Source: an uncultured Eubacteriales bacterium (GTDB taxonomy: Bacteria > Bacillota > Clostridia > Oscillospirales > Acutalibacteraceae). Taken from it: DNA of 64,000 nucleotides. Positions 8,552 to 15,446 of this stretch are shown here, in pieces. Position numbers and translations under genes: made by a program. The number at the start of each line of letters is the position of its first letter. Position 1 is the first letter of the stretch. Under the pieces are notes generated by a model. It was not told the origin of the DNA, made no database searches, and saw nothing but the letters and a program-made list of their open reading frames with translations. The DNA lies in the NCBI GenBank assembly GCA_948933715.1, contig CAQZPH010000002.1, positions 1 through 64,000 of the forward strand. The letters are read 5' to 3'.

Positions 8552-8576
8552 CCATTATTTTCTAGTAAAATAATGG
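8552..8576. promoter_or_regulatory. Palindrome upstream of ribbon-helix-helix gene
   Basis: A 10-bp perfect inverted repeat (CCATTATTTT / AAAATAATGG) with a five-base centre lies 15 bases before the ATG of the ribbon-helix-helix gene at 8592 and has no T-run after it. Because such regulators often bind palindromes next to their own gene, an operator is plausible. That is inference. Confidence 0.4.
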
Positions 8577-8591
8577 CAGGGGGCGAATAAA

Positions 8592-8795
8592 ATGTTAACC
8601 ATTGAAAAAGGATTCGATTCCACATCAAAAACATTTCGGTTACCTGTGGAACTAGTAGATGAAATGGGAAAAGTTGCAGCAAAAAACAAGATCTCACTAA
8701 ACAATTTGGTTATACAGTGCCTAATGTATGCCATGGCGCATATTGAAGATAGCGAAGCTATTGATAAAAATAATAAACAAGGTGTTAAACAGTAA
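8592..8795 (+). CDS. Small Arc-type ribbon-helix-helix protein
   Basis: A 67-residue protein with the Arc/CopG layout: a short beta strand (KTFRLPVELVDEMGKVA) followed by two helices (KISLNNLVIQCLMYAMAHI). Such dimers bind DNA through the paired strands. The beta strand reads TSKTFRLP, different from the RIDEKMLDKL type of the other two ribbon-helix-helix proteins in the window. A GGGGGC ribosome site precedes the ATG. No toxin-like partner is visible next to it, so I read it as a stand-alone regulator rather than an antitoxin. Confidence 0.75.
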   Translation: MLTIEKGFDSTSKTFRLPVELVDEMGKVAAKNKISLNNLVIQCLMYAMAHIEDSEAIDKNNKQGVKQ

Positions 8796-8989
8796 GCAAG
8801 TTAACTTTTAAAAGTGGTGTTCAACATTTTTGCCACATCAGCTTGGGCCAGTTCTTTATCTTCTCCACTTTAGTCCCAAGATTATTTTACACCTGATAAA
8901 GTTTAAATTTAACATTTTCTCTCAAATTTGATTTATTCTAATCGGGGGAAGTGTGTTAAAACGTTATCAGGATGGTAGAAGGTAATGTG

Positions 8990-9166
8990 GTGGCTACAAA
9001 AAATATATCTGTTCGCATCGATGAAAAAATGCTTGATAAACTACATGTAGTCTCCGATTACGAAGGCCGTTCTTTTAATAGCCAGGTATTAGTTTTAATA
9101 AGAAATGCTATTGAAGAATATGAATTCAATAACGGAAAAATTAATCTTAAAAATCTTTATGAATAA
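8990..9166 (+). CDS. Small Arc-type ribbon-helix-helix protein, paralogue 1
   Basis: A 58-residue ribbon-helix-helix protein. I place the start at the GTG at 8990: it has GAAGGT upstream, and from that codon the protein aligns without gaps to the second paralogue at 18351 (ATKNISVRIDEKMLDKLHVV here, STKNISIRIDENMLDKLHVI there). The ATG at 8972 has no good ribosome site. The pair also shares DYEGRSFNS and a helix ending LIRNAIEEYE. The strand NISVRIDEKML should contact DNA. No toxin partner is adjacent. An inverted repeat follows the stop. Confidence 0.75.
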   Translation: MATKNISVRIDEKMLDKLHVVSDYEGRSFNSQVLVLIRNAIEEYEFNNGKINLKNLYE

Positions 9167-9184
9167 AGCGTTGCTCGGTTATAA

Positions 9185-9219
9185 AAAGGGGGGCTCATCC
9201 GGTGGATGAGCCCCCCTTT
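9185..9219 (+). terminator. Strong GC-rich hairpin, possible terminator
   Basis: A 16-bp perfect inverted repeat (AAAGGGGGGCTCATCC / GGATGAGCCCCCCTTT) with a three-base loop, 18 bases after the ribbon-helix-helix stop. The Ts after the stem are interrupted by CCCC, so the classical T-run is poor; it still looks like the end of that transcript. Confidence 0.6.
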
Positions 9220-9310
9220 CCCCTAAAATTTTCGTATACTAACCACCACACCCACCATATCATATATTATCAGCAATTTTAACTAACCTAACTTTAATGG
9301 GGGTCTTTTT

Positions 9311-10219
9311 ATGCCAAACGATTTTGCGCCCGATCAGGAATTTGACATGAATATGCGCGAAAGTATGATACAATCTATATGCGAAAAATATCCTTTTATC
9401 TCTTGCGACGTCATTGGTAAAAGCGTGTGCCAAAGAGATATTCACTGCCTGAGAATTGGTTCGTCGCAAAGACCAGCGCTTTTTGCCTCTGCCTTTCATG
9501 GCATGGAATGGCTAACAAGTTTACTAGTGCTGTTGTTCGCCGACCGTGTATGCAACTCCATTGCCAACAACCAGCCAATGTACGGCGTTGACATGCAACA
9601 AGCTCTAGATAAACAAGGGTTATTTATCGTTCCATGCGTCAATCCCGACGGCGTTGAGATTTCTATAAACGGTGCAGAAAATGCCTGCTCATACGAAAAC
9701 CTAGTAAATAGCTTAATGAACTACGGTAGTACAACATCATGGCAAGCCAATGCACGCGGAGTTGATATAAACCATAACTTTAACGCCAACTGGCAAGAGC
9801 TTCACAAGCTCGAAGAAGCTAATAATATTACAGGCCCTGCTCCCACTAGATACGGCGGCCCTTACCCAAACAGCGAACCTGAAACAAGAGTTGTCGTGAA
9901 CTTATGTAATACAGTCGATTTCAGACACGCTATTGCATTTCATAGCCAAGGCGAAGAAATTTATTGGCGCTTCGGGGAAAATACTCCGGAAACCTCTAAA
10001 CCGATGGCTCAGATGATGGCAGAACTCAGCGGGTATACTTTATCGTCGCCCGAAGGATTAGCCATAGGTGGCGGGTTTAAAGATTGGTTCATACTTAAAT
10101 TTTCTAAACCTGGATTCACCGTGGAAATAGGTAAGGGCAAGAACCCTCTACCAATGAAAGATATTTCTAGTATCTATAGAACGCTTGAGAAAATGCTAGT
10201 TTATTGCAGCATTGTATGA
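9311..10219 (+). CDS. M14-family zinc carboxypeptidase (gamma-glutamyl-diamino acid peptidase-like)
   Basis: A 302-residue metallopeptidase of family M14. Zinc ligands appear as HGMEW (HxxE, residues ~59-62) and the His of AIAFHSQGEEI; NPDGVE and ARGVDINHNFNANW are the conserved substrate-binding loops, and VEIGKGKNP carries the catalytic Glu near the C-terminus. This best matches the MpaA/endopeptidase I type that cleaves gamma-D-Glu-diaminopimelate bonds of murein peptides. There is no signal peptide, so a cytoplasmic or spore-related recycling role is more likely than secretion. It converges on rubrerythrin with cloverleaf element B between them. Confidence 0.85.
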   Translation: MPNDFAPDQEFDMNMRESMIQSICEKYPFISCDVIGKSVCQRDIHCLRIGSSQRPALFASAFHGMEWLTSLLVLLFADRVCNSIANNQPMYGVDMQQALDKQGLFIVPCVNPDGVEISINGAENACSYENLVNSLMNYGSTTSWQANARGVDINHNFNANWQELHKLEEANNITGPAPTRYGGPYPNSEPETRVVVNLCNTVDFRHAIAFHSQGEEIYWRFGENTPETSKPMAQMMAELSGYTLSSPEGLAIGGGFKDWFILKFSKPGFTVEIGKGKNPLPMKDISSIYRTLEKMLVYCSIV

Positions 10220-10241
10220 TGTGCTTTTTCTGAGTGCTTAA

Positions 10242-10365
10242 GGTGCCGTGTATGTTACATAAATTCAAATTTATGTAACATTAAAAAACGAGTGCAATGG
10301 GTTTTACCATTGGACTCGTTTTTTAGGAGCCGAGTAAATAAATTTACTCGGCTCCACGCGGCACC
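10242..10365. other. Cloverleaf four-way inverted-repeat element B
   Basis: Outer stem 10242-10251 with 10356-10365 (GGTGCCGTGT / ACGCGGCACC, one G-T pair) encloses three hairpins that abut exactly: 10252-10281 (13 bp), 10282-10325 (long stem starting TAAAAAACGAG, small bulges) and 10326-10355 (GGAGCCGAGTAAA / TTTACTCGGCTCC, 13 bp). No base at the junction is left unpaired. A CTTTTTT follows on the + strand, so this copy could also end the carboxypeptidase transcript. It lies between convergent genes. Confidence 0.82.
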
Positions 10366-10402
10366 CTTTTTTGATGCTAAAAATTTTATAAAAGTTTAAA
10401 TA

Positions 10403-10942
10403 TTAATAGTTATCTGATTTAATCTCAAAATATGCTTGAGGATGTTTGCAGGTAGGACATAGTTCTGGAGCCGTTTTTCCCACATGGACATGGCCACAAT
10501 TCCTACATACCCAAACAACTACTTCATCTTTCTCAAAAACTTTTTTATCTTCTACATTTTTAAGTAAAGCATTATAACGTTTTTCATGTTCTTTTTCGAC
10601 ATCCGCAACTAAACGCATAGCATTAGCGATCTCGACAAAGCCTTCTTCTTCTGCAACATCAGCAAACTCTTTATACATTTCTGTCCATTCATAGTTTTCT
10701 CCAGCTGCAGCGTCTTTAAGATTCTCTTTAGTACTTGGAATCTCTCCATTATGAAGATACTTAAACCATAGTTTAGCATGTTCCTTTTCGTTATCTGCAG
10801 TTTTTTCAAAAATATCTGCTATTTGTTGATATCCTTCTTTGCGGGCTGCAGAAGCATAATAAGTATATTTATTTCTTGCTTGAGATTCTCCTGCAAACGC
10901 TGCTAATAAATTAGCTTCTGTTCTACTACCCTTAAAATCCAT
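10403..10942 (-). CDS. Rubrerythrin
   Basis: A 179-residue non-haem diiron peroxidase that removes hydrogen peroxide in anaerobes. The four-helix domain carries the paired metal motifs [10 protein letters not shown] and [10 protein letters not shown] in the first half and [12 protein letters not shown] and [10 protein letters not shown] in the second. The C-terminal rubredoxin-like domain has two CxxC knuckles, [13 protein letters not shown] and [18 protein letters not shown] lies ahead of the ATG. Single-gene unit. Together with rubredoxin and FprA at 28.4-29.8 kb it gives an oxygen and peroxide defence set. Confidence 0.96.
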   Translation of the reverse strand: MDFKGSRTEANLLAAFAGESQARNKYTYYASAARKEGYQQIADIFEKTADNEKEHAKLWFKYLHNGEIPSTKENLKDAAAGENYEWTEMYKEFADVAEEEGFVEIANAMRLVADVEKEHEKRYNALLKNVEDKKVFEKDEVVVWVCRNCGHVHVGKTAPELCPTCKHPQAYFEIKSDNY

Positions 10943-11111
10943 TAAAAAATCCTCCTTAAAATAGACTCTACCAATTATAAGCCTATTTAATATATATTAA
11001 TTATATCTTAACGTTTATGAAAATACAACACTCAAAAAACAGAAAAATACAATTTACTTTCTTAGGCAAAAATATTATAATATAATAAAAATGTGATCGG
11101 AGATGATTATA

Positions 11112-11432
11112 ATGTCGATAGAAAATGTAAAAAGATTTTACGATACAATCGCTACCGATACAGATCTACGCCAAAGAATAATAGAGGCTAACAAAAAATA
11201 TGCAGGGCAAACATTAGATAATCATGAACTTGAAAAGTTAATGGCAGAAGAATTTTTGCCGCTTTTAAAAGAAGAAGGATATTATTTTACAATTGATGAA
11301 TTGATAACATATCAAAACGAAATAATAAAATCGGACAACTCCTTAGCCCAAAGTAGTTTTGAAAATATTTCTGGTGGGGTAACTCCCAAAAAAGCTATTC
11401 GCAATTTATTAAAAGATATATTTAAGCTTTAA
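11112..11432 (+). CDS. Nif11-like leader peptide protein (candidate RiPP precursor)
   Basis: A 106-residue protein. MSIENVKRFYDTIATDTDLR through KEEGYYFTIDELITY matches the Nif11-type leader used by many ribosomally made, modified peptides. It then runs to ENISGG, a double-glycine motif of the kind cut by leader peptidases, followed by 17 residues (VTPKKAIRNLLKDIFKL) that are cationic and amphipathic if helical. No Cys, Ser or extra Thr in that tail suits lanthionine chemistry. I start at the ATG at 11112, eight bases after CGGAGA; the ATG at 11103 overlaps that site. No modifying enzyme or transporter is adjacent, so the tail may act unmodified or the protein may not be a precursor at all. 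Confidence 0.7.
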   Translation: MSIENVKRFYDTIATDTDLRQRIIEANKKYAGQTLDNHELEKLMAEEFLPLLKEEGYYFTIDELITYQNEIIKSDNSLAQSSFENISGGVTPKKAIRNLLKDIFKL

Positions 11433-11578
11433 TTTTTATCTTAAAATTCATGATAGGGAATATCCAAAATAAATTATTTTCTTTTTATTACTATCAAATT
11501 TTTAACTAAACTATTTTCCCCTTGAATTTATCACTATTGCCATGTAGAATATAAATATTAGGGGAGTGTGATAACACA

Positions 11579-12313
11579 ATGCTTGGAAAAAACTTCAAGG
11601 TGGTGATTGACGGTTCTGCATACAGTGAAAAATTTAGATTTTATGCTCCATTATATAACGCACACATTATTGACCCTTTAAATAGATCACATAACAAAAA
11701 AGTTTATGTAATTTCTAATAAACAACTCGATACATCTATTACTGGAACCGTTATTGCTATTGCTAACAAAGGTATGGGACCGCGCGAACAGTTGATCTTA
11801 GCACCACAAGATACTATTTATTATTCACCCGAAATAAGAAGTCGCCTTTCTAGAATCCGCAATCAAGATACTTATAAATTATCGTGCCTTTATGAAAAAT
11901 CTTGCGGGGCTGTAATTTTTCATGATTGCGACGGGGAACGTTATTTTCTTTTAGTAAAGAATAAAAATGGGTTACATTGGGGATTCCCTAAAGGACATAT
12001 TGAAGTTGGTGAAACTGAAGAGCAAACTGCTTTACGCGAAATAAAAGAAGAAACTGATCTTGATGTTACCATACTAGATGGATTTAGAAAAACTAGTATT
12101 TACAGGTTGTTTGGCAAAACAAAGAAAAAAGTTGTAATTTTTATAGCTAAATCTGAAACACAAAAGGTAAAAGTTCAAAATAGTGAGATCGAAACTTTTA
12201 AATGGGCTACAAAAGAAGACGTTTATAATATTTTGCGGTACCGTAACGATTTAAGAATTTTTGAGTCTGCCCTTAGATGGCTAAAAAAGACTAACAATAC
12301 CCCACAAAAATAA
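11579..12313 (+). CDS. NUDIX hydrolase with an N-terminal pyrophosphatase-like domain
   Basis: A 244-residue protein. The C-terminal half is a NUDIX domain: GHIEVGETEEQTALREIKEE is a full NUDIX box (residues ~139-161), so it should hydrolyse a nucleoside diphosphate linked to some moiety, with Mg2+. The N-terminal ~100 residues (KVVIDGSAY, TGTVIAIANKGMGPREQLIL, APQDTIYYSPEI) resemble the small clostridial proteins annotated as inorganic pyrophosphatase-like, without the catalytic acidic cluster, so a binding rather than catalytic role is likely. The N-terminal assignment is by eye and tentative. A GGGGAG site and a terminator bracket the gene. Confidence 0.82.
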   Translation: MLGKNFKVVIDGSAYSEKFRFYAPLYNAHIIDPLNRSHNKKVYVISNKQLDTSITGTVIAIANKGMGPREQLILAPQDTIYYSPEIRSRLSRIRNQDTYKLSCLYEKSCGAVIFHDCDGERYFLLVKNKNGLHWGFPKGHIEVGETEEQTALREIKEETDLDVTILDGFRKTSIYRLFGKTKKKVVIFIAKSETQKVKVQNSEIETFKWATKEDVYNILRYRNDLRIFESALRWLKKTNNTPQK

Positions 12314-12325
12314 AAATATTAATTA

Positions 12326-12376
12326 AGGCACATAGGATCAGTTGCTCTGTTTGTCGATCCTATGTGCCTATTTTTA
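12326..12376 (+). terminator. Terminator after NUDIX gene
   Basis: AGGCACATAGGATC / GATCCTATGTGCCT, a 14-bp perfect stem with an 18-base loop, then ATTTTT. Clear intrinsic terminator. Confidence 0.85.
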
Positions 12377-12431
12377 AAAAGAAGATTTAGTGCTTCTTTT
12401 AGTATAAATATTATCTTTATTATAGAATTTC

Positions 12432-12520
12432 TGGCGGAGACGGCGAGATTCGAACTCGCGGGGGATTGCTCCCTAACTGATTTCGAGTCAGCCCCGTTAT
12501 GACCACTTCGATACGTCTCC
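12432..12520 (-). tRNA. tRNA-Ser (anticodon CGA)
   Basis: An 89-base tRNA on the minus strand. The acceptor stem is GGAGACG paired with CGTCTCC, followed by discriminator G and an encoded CCA. The anticodon stem-loop is GCTGA-CTCGAAA-TCAGT, giving CGA, which reads UCG serine codons. A long variable arm (TAGGGAGCAATCCC) confirms the serine class. The T arm has GTTCGAATC. Single tRNA, not in a cluster. Confidence 0.95.
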
Positions 12521-12583
12521 GCATATGAAAATCACTTTTAAATTATAAAATAATCCTTTGTGTCTGTCAACCAAATGATAAAT

Positions 12584-12853
12584 TTATAAGGCCAAAATAT
12601 TAATAATAACAATCGAACTGATCGCTCCTAATAAGGCGGATATTCCTAGTCTCACTCCCCAATAAACTGTTTTGTTGTGTTCTTTTATTGTCGATGGCAC
12701 ATCCATATTGCGTAAAAGCCTTTTTGCTTCTTTTTCTAGTAGCTCTTTTTGTATGTCTGAATACTCGGGTTTTATAAATAAAATAGCCTTTTCATAATAT
12801 TTATTTCCCGTCTCTGATACCTCTATTACATACTTGTTGATTCCCTTTATCAC
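12584..12853 (-). CDS. Hypothetical small membrane-anchored protein
   Basis: An 89-residue protein that I do not recognise. The first ~65 residues are charged and soluble-looking; the last ~22 (residues 66-88, GVRLGISALLGAISSIVIIN) form one transmembrane helix, so it would be tail-anchored. The start is a GTG at 12853 with AGGAAG upstream. It stands alone between tRNA-Ser and the AT-rich stretch before ogg. Confidence 0.65.
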   Translation of the reverse strand: MIKGINKYVIEVSETGNKYYEKAILFIKPEYSDIQKELLEKEAKRLLRNMDVPSTIKEHNKTVYWGVRLGISALLGAISSIVIINILAL

Positions 12854-13189
12854 TCTACCACTTCCTATATTCTCAGTTTATAAATTTATGTTTTATACAA
12901 AAATTGACCCTAAAAATTTATCTTTAAATTTTATACTAATTGTAAAATTATTGCCAATTTATTTCCAATATTCAACAGGTATTAGTGGAAAACTCTGTGG
13001 AAAACGTGGAAAACCTCCCATAATATTTAAGTTGCAAAAATTTTATTCTTTTTGTGGATAACTAAGTTACAACTAATTGTAATTTTTATTTTAATTTTAG
13101 AAGTTAAAAATATTTAATAAAAATTTGTTTCTTTTTATTAAAATTTGTTTTATACTAAAATAAATTGTTTAAATAAGGAGTTTTTTCTC
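12854..13189. other. AT-rich intergenic region with DnaA-box-like repeats
   Basis: 336 bases without a gene. It holds three copies of GTGGAAAAC (12985-12993, 12997-13005, 13006-13014) and one perfect DnaA-box core TGTGGATAA (13053-13061), all in the same orientation, then a very AT-rich stretch to the ogg ribosome site. The arrangement resembles a DnaA-binding cluster but is 30 kb from dnaA. No small gene or RNA is recognised. Confidence 0.5.
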
Positions 13190-14035
13190 GTGAAAAAAAC
13201 AATAATAAAAAACAAAACCCCTCAAATTATTACAAAAAATGTCTCTAACTTTAATCTTGCTGAAACTTTTGACTGCGGACAATGTTTCCGGTGGAATAAA
13301 GTAAGTGACGATAAATTTACAGGAATCGCTTTTGGAAAAGTCTTAACAGTATCAATTAAAGATAATAATCTTATTTTAGAAAACACTTCAACTCAAGACT
13401 ATAATAATATTTGGCAAGATTATTTCGATTTAAACACAGATTATAATAAAATTAAAACTATTATATCTGGGATCGACTCTACATTAAATATAGCTTGTTC
13501 TTTTGCACCAGGAATCAGAATTTTAAAGCAAGACCCATGGGAAGCATTATGTTCTTTCATTATTTCACAAAATAATAATATTCCTAGAATAAAAGGTATT
13601 ATCGAACGTATGTGCTGCAATTTTGGGAACGAGATAGAACCAGGATTATTTTCTTTTCCATCTTATGATACTTTATCAACGTTATCTAAAAGTGACCTTG
13701 CTTCTATTAAATGTGGTTTCCGTGACGCTTATATTATTGATGCTGCTAAAAAAGTATCTTCAGGTGAAATTAACTTTGAAGAATTAAAAAGTTTACCTCT
13801 TGACAAAGCAAGAAAAGAACTTATGAAAATTAAAGGTGTTGGTCCTAAAGTAGCTGAATGTACTTTACTTTATGGGTTACATAGGCTCGATGCTTTTCCT
13901 ATTGATGTTTGGATGAAACGCGCTATAAATACTTTTTTCCCCGGTAAACCTGTTAGTTATTTCGGTGAATATGCTGGCATTGCTCAGCAGTATATTTTTC
14001 ATTATAGCCGTATGAACAAAAGTTTAGTTAAATAA
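13190..14035 (+). CDS. ogg: 8-oxoguanine DNA glycosylase/AP lyase (OGG1 type)
   Basis: A 281-residue HhH-GPD glycosylase that removes 8-oxoguanine. The N-terminal OGG domain has FDCGQCFRWNKV; ILKQDPWEALCSFIISQNNN and the helix-hairpin-helix MKIKGVGPKVAECTLLYG follow, with the catalytic Lys in GPKVAEC and the Asp in FPIDVWMKR. I start at the GTG at 13190, which has AAGGAG seven bases upstream; the ATG at 13145 has none. Lies downstream of the DnaA-box-like cluster and is followed by two inverted repeats. Confidence 0.93.
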   Translation: MKKTIIKNKTPQIITKNVSNFNLAETFDCGQCFRWNKVSDDKFTGIAFGKVLTVSIKDNNLILENTSTQDYNNIWQDYFDLNTDYNKIKTIISGIDSTLNIACSFAPGIRILKQDPWEALCSFIISQNNNIPRIKGIIERMCCNFGNEIEPGLFSFPSYDTLSTLSKSDLASIKCGFRDAYIIDAAKKVSSGEINFEELKSLPLDKARKELMKIKGVGPKVAECTLLYGLHRLDAFPIDVWMKRAINTFFPGKPVSYFGEYAGIAQQYIFHYSRMNKSLVK

Positions 14036-14056
14036 TTTTGAGTGTCTAAAACTAGA

Positions 14057-14092
14057 GCGGGGGGCTCGACGCACTTGTGTCGAGCCCCCCGC
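14057..14092. terminator. GC-rich hairpin downstream of ogg
   Basis: A 14-bp perfect stem (GCGGGGGGCTCGAC / GTCGAGCCCCCCGC) with an eight-base loop, then CTTTAAAT. It lies between convergent ogg and ychF and may end the ogg transcript. Confidence 0.65.
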
Positions 14093-14102
14093 CTTTAAAT
14101 AT

Positions 14103-14128
14103 GTGGCTGCGCGGTATAGTGCAGCCAC
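14103..14128. terminator. Second hairpin between ogg and ychF
   Basis: GTGGCTGC / GCAGCCAC, an 8-bp stem with a ten-base loop. On the minus strand it is 31 bases past the ychF stop, so it may serve that gene; no T-run is visible. Confidence 0.45.
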
Positions 14129-14159
14129 TAAACTTACAGTAGATTGATAATACTAGATT

Positions 14160-15254
14160 TTACACATTAAATCTAAATAAAACCACATCTCCATCTTTCA
14201 TAACATATTCCTTACCTTCTGATCTAACTAACCCTTTTTCCTTAGCTATTGTCATAGATCCGCAATTTACTAAGTCGTCAAATGATACTACTTCTGCACG
14301 AATAAACCCACGTTCAAAATCTGTGTGTATTTTACCTGCCGCACCTGGTGCTTTAGTTCCCTTTTTTATCGTCCATGCTCTGACTTCTGGCTTCCCTGCG
14401 GTTAAAAAAGAAATTAAACCTAGCAGTTCATAACATGCTTGTATCAACCTATCAAGGCCTGATTCTTTAAGCCCCATGTCTGATAAAAATATTTCTTTTT
14501 CACTAGTATCAAGTTCTGAAATCTCTGACTCAATTTGCGCGCTAATGGGTAATACCTTTGCGCCTTCTTTTACCGCAATCTCTTTAACAATTTTTAAGTA
14601 TTTATTATCTTCTATCCCAGATTTAAAGTCAGTATCACTTACGTTCGCTGCATATATAATTGGTTTGTTTGTAAGAAACGCCACTGATTCAAGTAACTTA
14701 GATTCTTCTTTTGTGCATTCAATACTTCGCGCTGGTAATTCTTTATCAAAATGCTCTTTTAAACGTTCAAAAAAATCTAAATCCTGCTGATATTTCTTAT
14801 CGGCTTTTATTAATTTACGCGTTTTTTCTATGCGTCGATCTAAAAGTTCTATATCAGATAAAATTAGTTCTAGATTAATAGTTTCAATATCTCTTGCAGG
14901 ATCAATGTTCCCCTCAACATGTACTATATCATCGTTTTCAAAGCAGCGTACCACATGAACGATTGCGTCTACTTCACGAATATTGGATAAAAATTTGTTC
15001 CCGAGCCCTTCGCCTTTGGATGCACCTTTTACTAGCCCTGCAATATCCACGAATTCAATGGTCGCTGGCGTAAATTTCTCTGGGTCATACATCTTAGCTA
15101 ATTCGTCGAGTCGTTTATCTGGAACTGCAACTACTCCGATATTGGGTTCTATCGTACAAAATGGGTAATTCGCCGATTGTGCTCCCGCGTTTGTTATTGC
15201 ATTAAATAACGTGCTTTTACCTACGTTTGGTAAACCTATTATACCAAGTTTCAT
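14160..15254 (-). CDS. ychF: Redox-regulated ATPase YchF (Obg-like)
   Basis: A 364-residue Obg-superfamily P-loop ATPase that binds ribosomes. GLPNVGKSTLFNAI (Walker A), DIAGLVKGASKGEGLG (switch II region) and the TGS-like C-terminus (IHTDFERGFIRAEVVSFDDL) are present. I start at the ATG at 15254, giving the normal MKLGIIGLPN start with GAGGTAAAGAG upstream. The open frame extends 22 codons further upstream without a good site. Cloverleaf element C lies between its start and tex. Confidence 0.95.
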   Translation of the reverse strand: MKLGIIGLPNVGKSTLFNAITNAGAQSANYPFCTIEPNIGVVAVPDKRLDELAKMYDPEKFTPATIEFVDIAGLVKGASKGEGLGNKFLSNIREVDAIVHVVRCFENDDIVHVEGNIDPARDIETINLELILSDIELLDRRIEKTRKLIKADKKYQQDLDFFERLKEHFDKELPARSIECTKEESKLLESVAFLTNKPIIYAANVSDTDFKSGIEDNKYLKIVKEIAVKEGAKVLPISAQIESEISELDTSEKEIFLSDMGLKESGLDRLIQACYELLGLISFLTAGKPEVRAWTIKKGTKAPGAAGKIHTDFERGFIRAEVVSFDDLVNCGSMTIAKEKGLVRSEGKEYVMKDGDVVLFRFNV

Positions 15255-15295
15255 CTCTTTACCTCTCTTAATTTTAGTCCTATTAACTCTCACTC

Positions 15296-15432
15296 TTAGA
15301 GGCACCGCCTGATGCGACAAGAAAGTCGCATCAGGTTAGTACAGGTACTACATCTTATTTTTATTTATTATGTTTATCGTACCTGTACTAGCCAAGCAAG
15401 AAATTTTATTTCGTGCTTGGCGGTGCCTTTAA
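15296..15432. other. Cloverleaf four-way inverted-repeat element C
   Basis: Outer stem 15296-15306 with 15422-15432 (TTAGAGGCACC / GGTGCCTTTAA, one G-T pair) encloses three abutting hairpins: 15307-15336 (11 bp CCTGATGCGAC / GTCGCATCAGG plus a closing G-T), 15337-15390 (TAGTACAGGTAC / GTACCTGTACTA, 30-base AT-rich loop) and 15391-15421 (GCCAAGCA / TGCTTGGC plus inner pairs). There is no unpaired base at the junction. It lies between tex and ychF, transcribed leftward, with no T-run on that side. Confidence 0.82.
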
Positions 15433-15446
15433 AATACAATCCTAAG

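Noticed and set aside
12834..13061. 75-codon plus-strand frame before ogg
   Set aside because: It runs through the DnaA-box-like repeats, lacks a ribosome site and has no coding-like composition.
14057..14128. Two hairpins after ogg as another cloverleaf
   Set aside because: Only two stems, separated by unpaired bases, and no convincing outer stem; better read as terminators of convergent genes.
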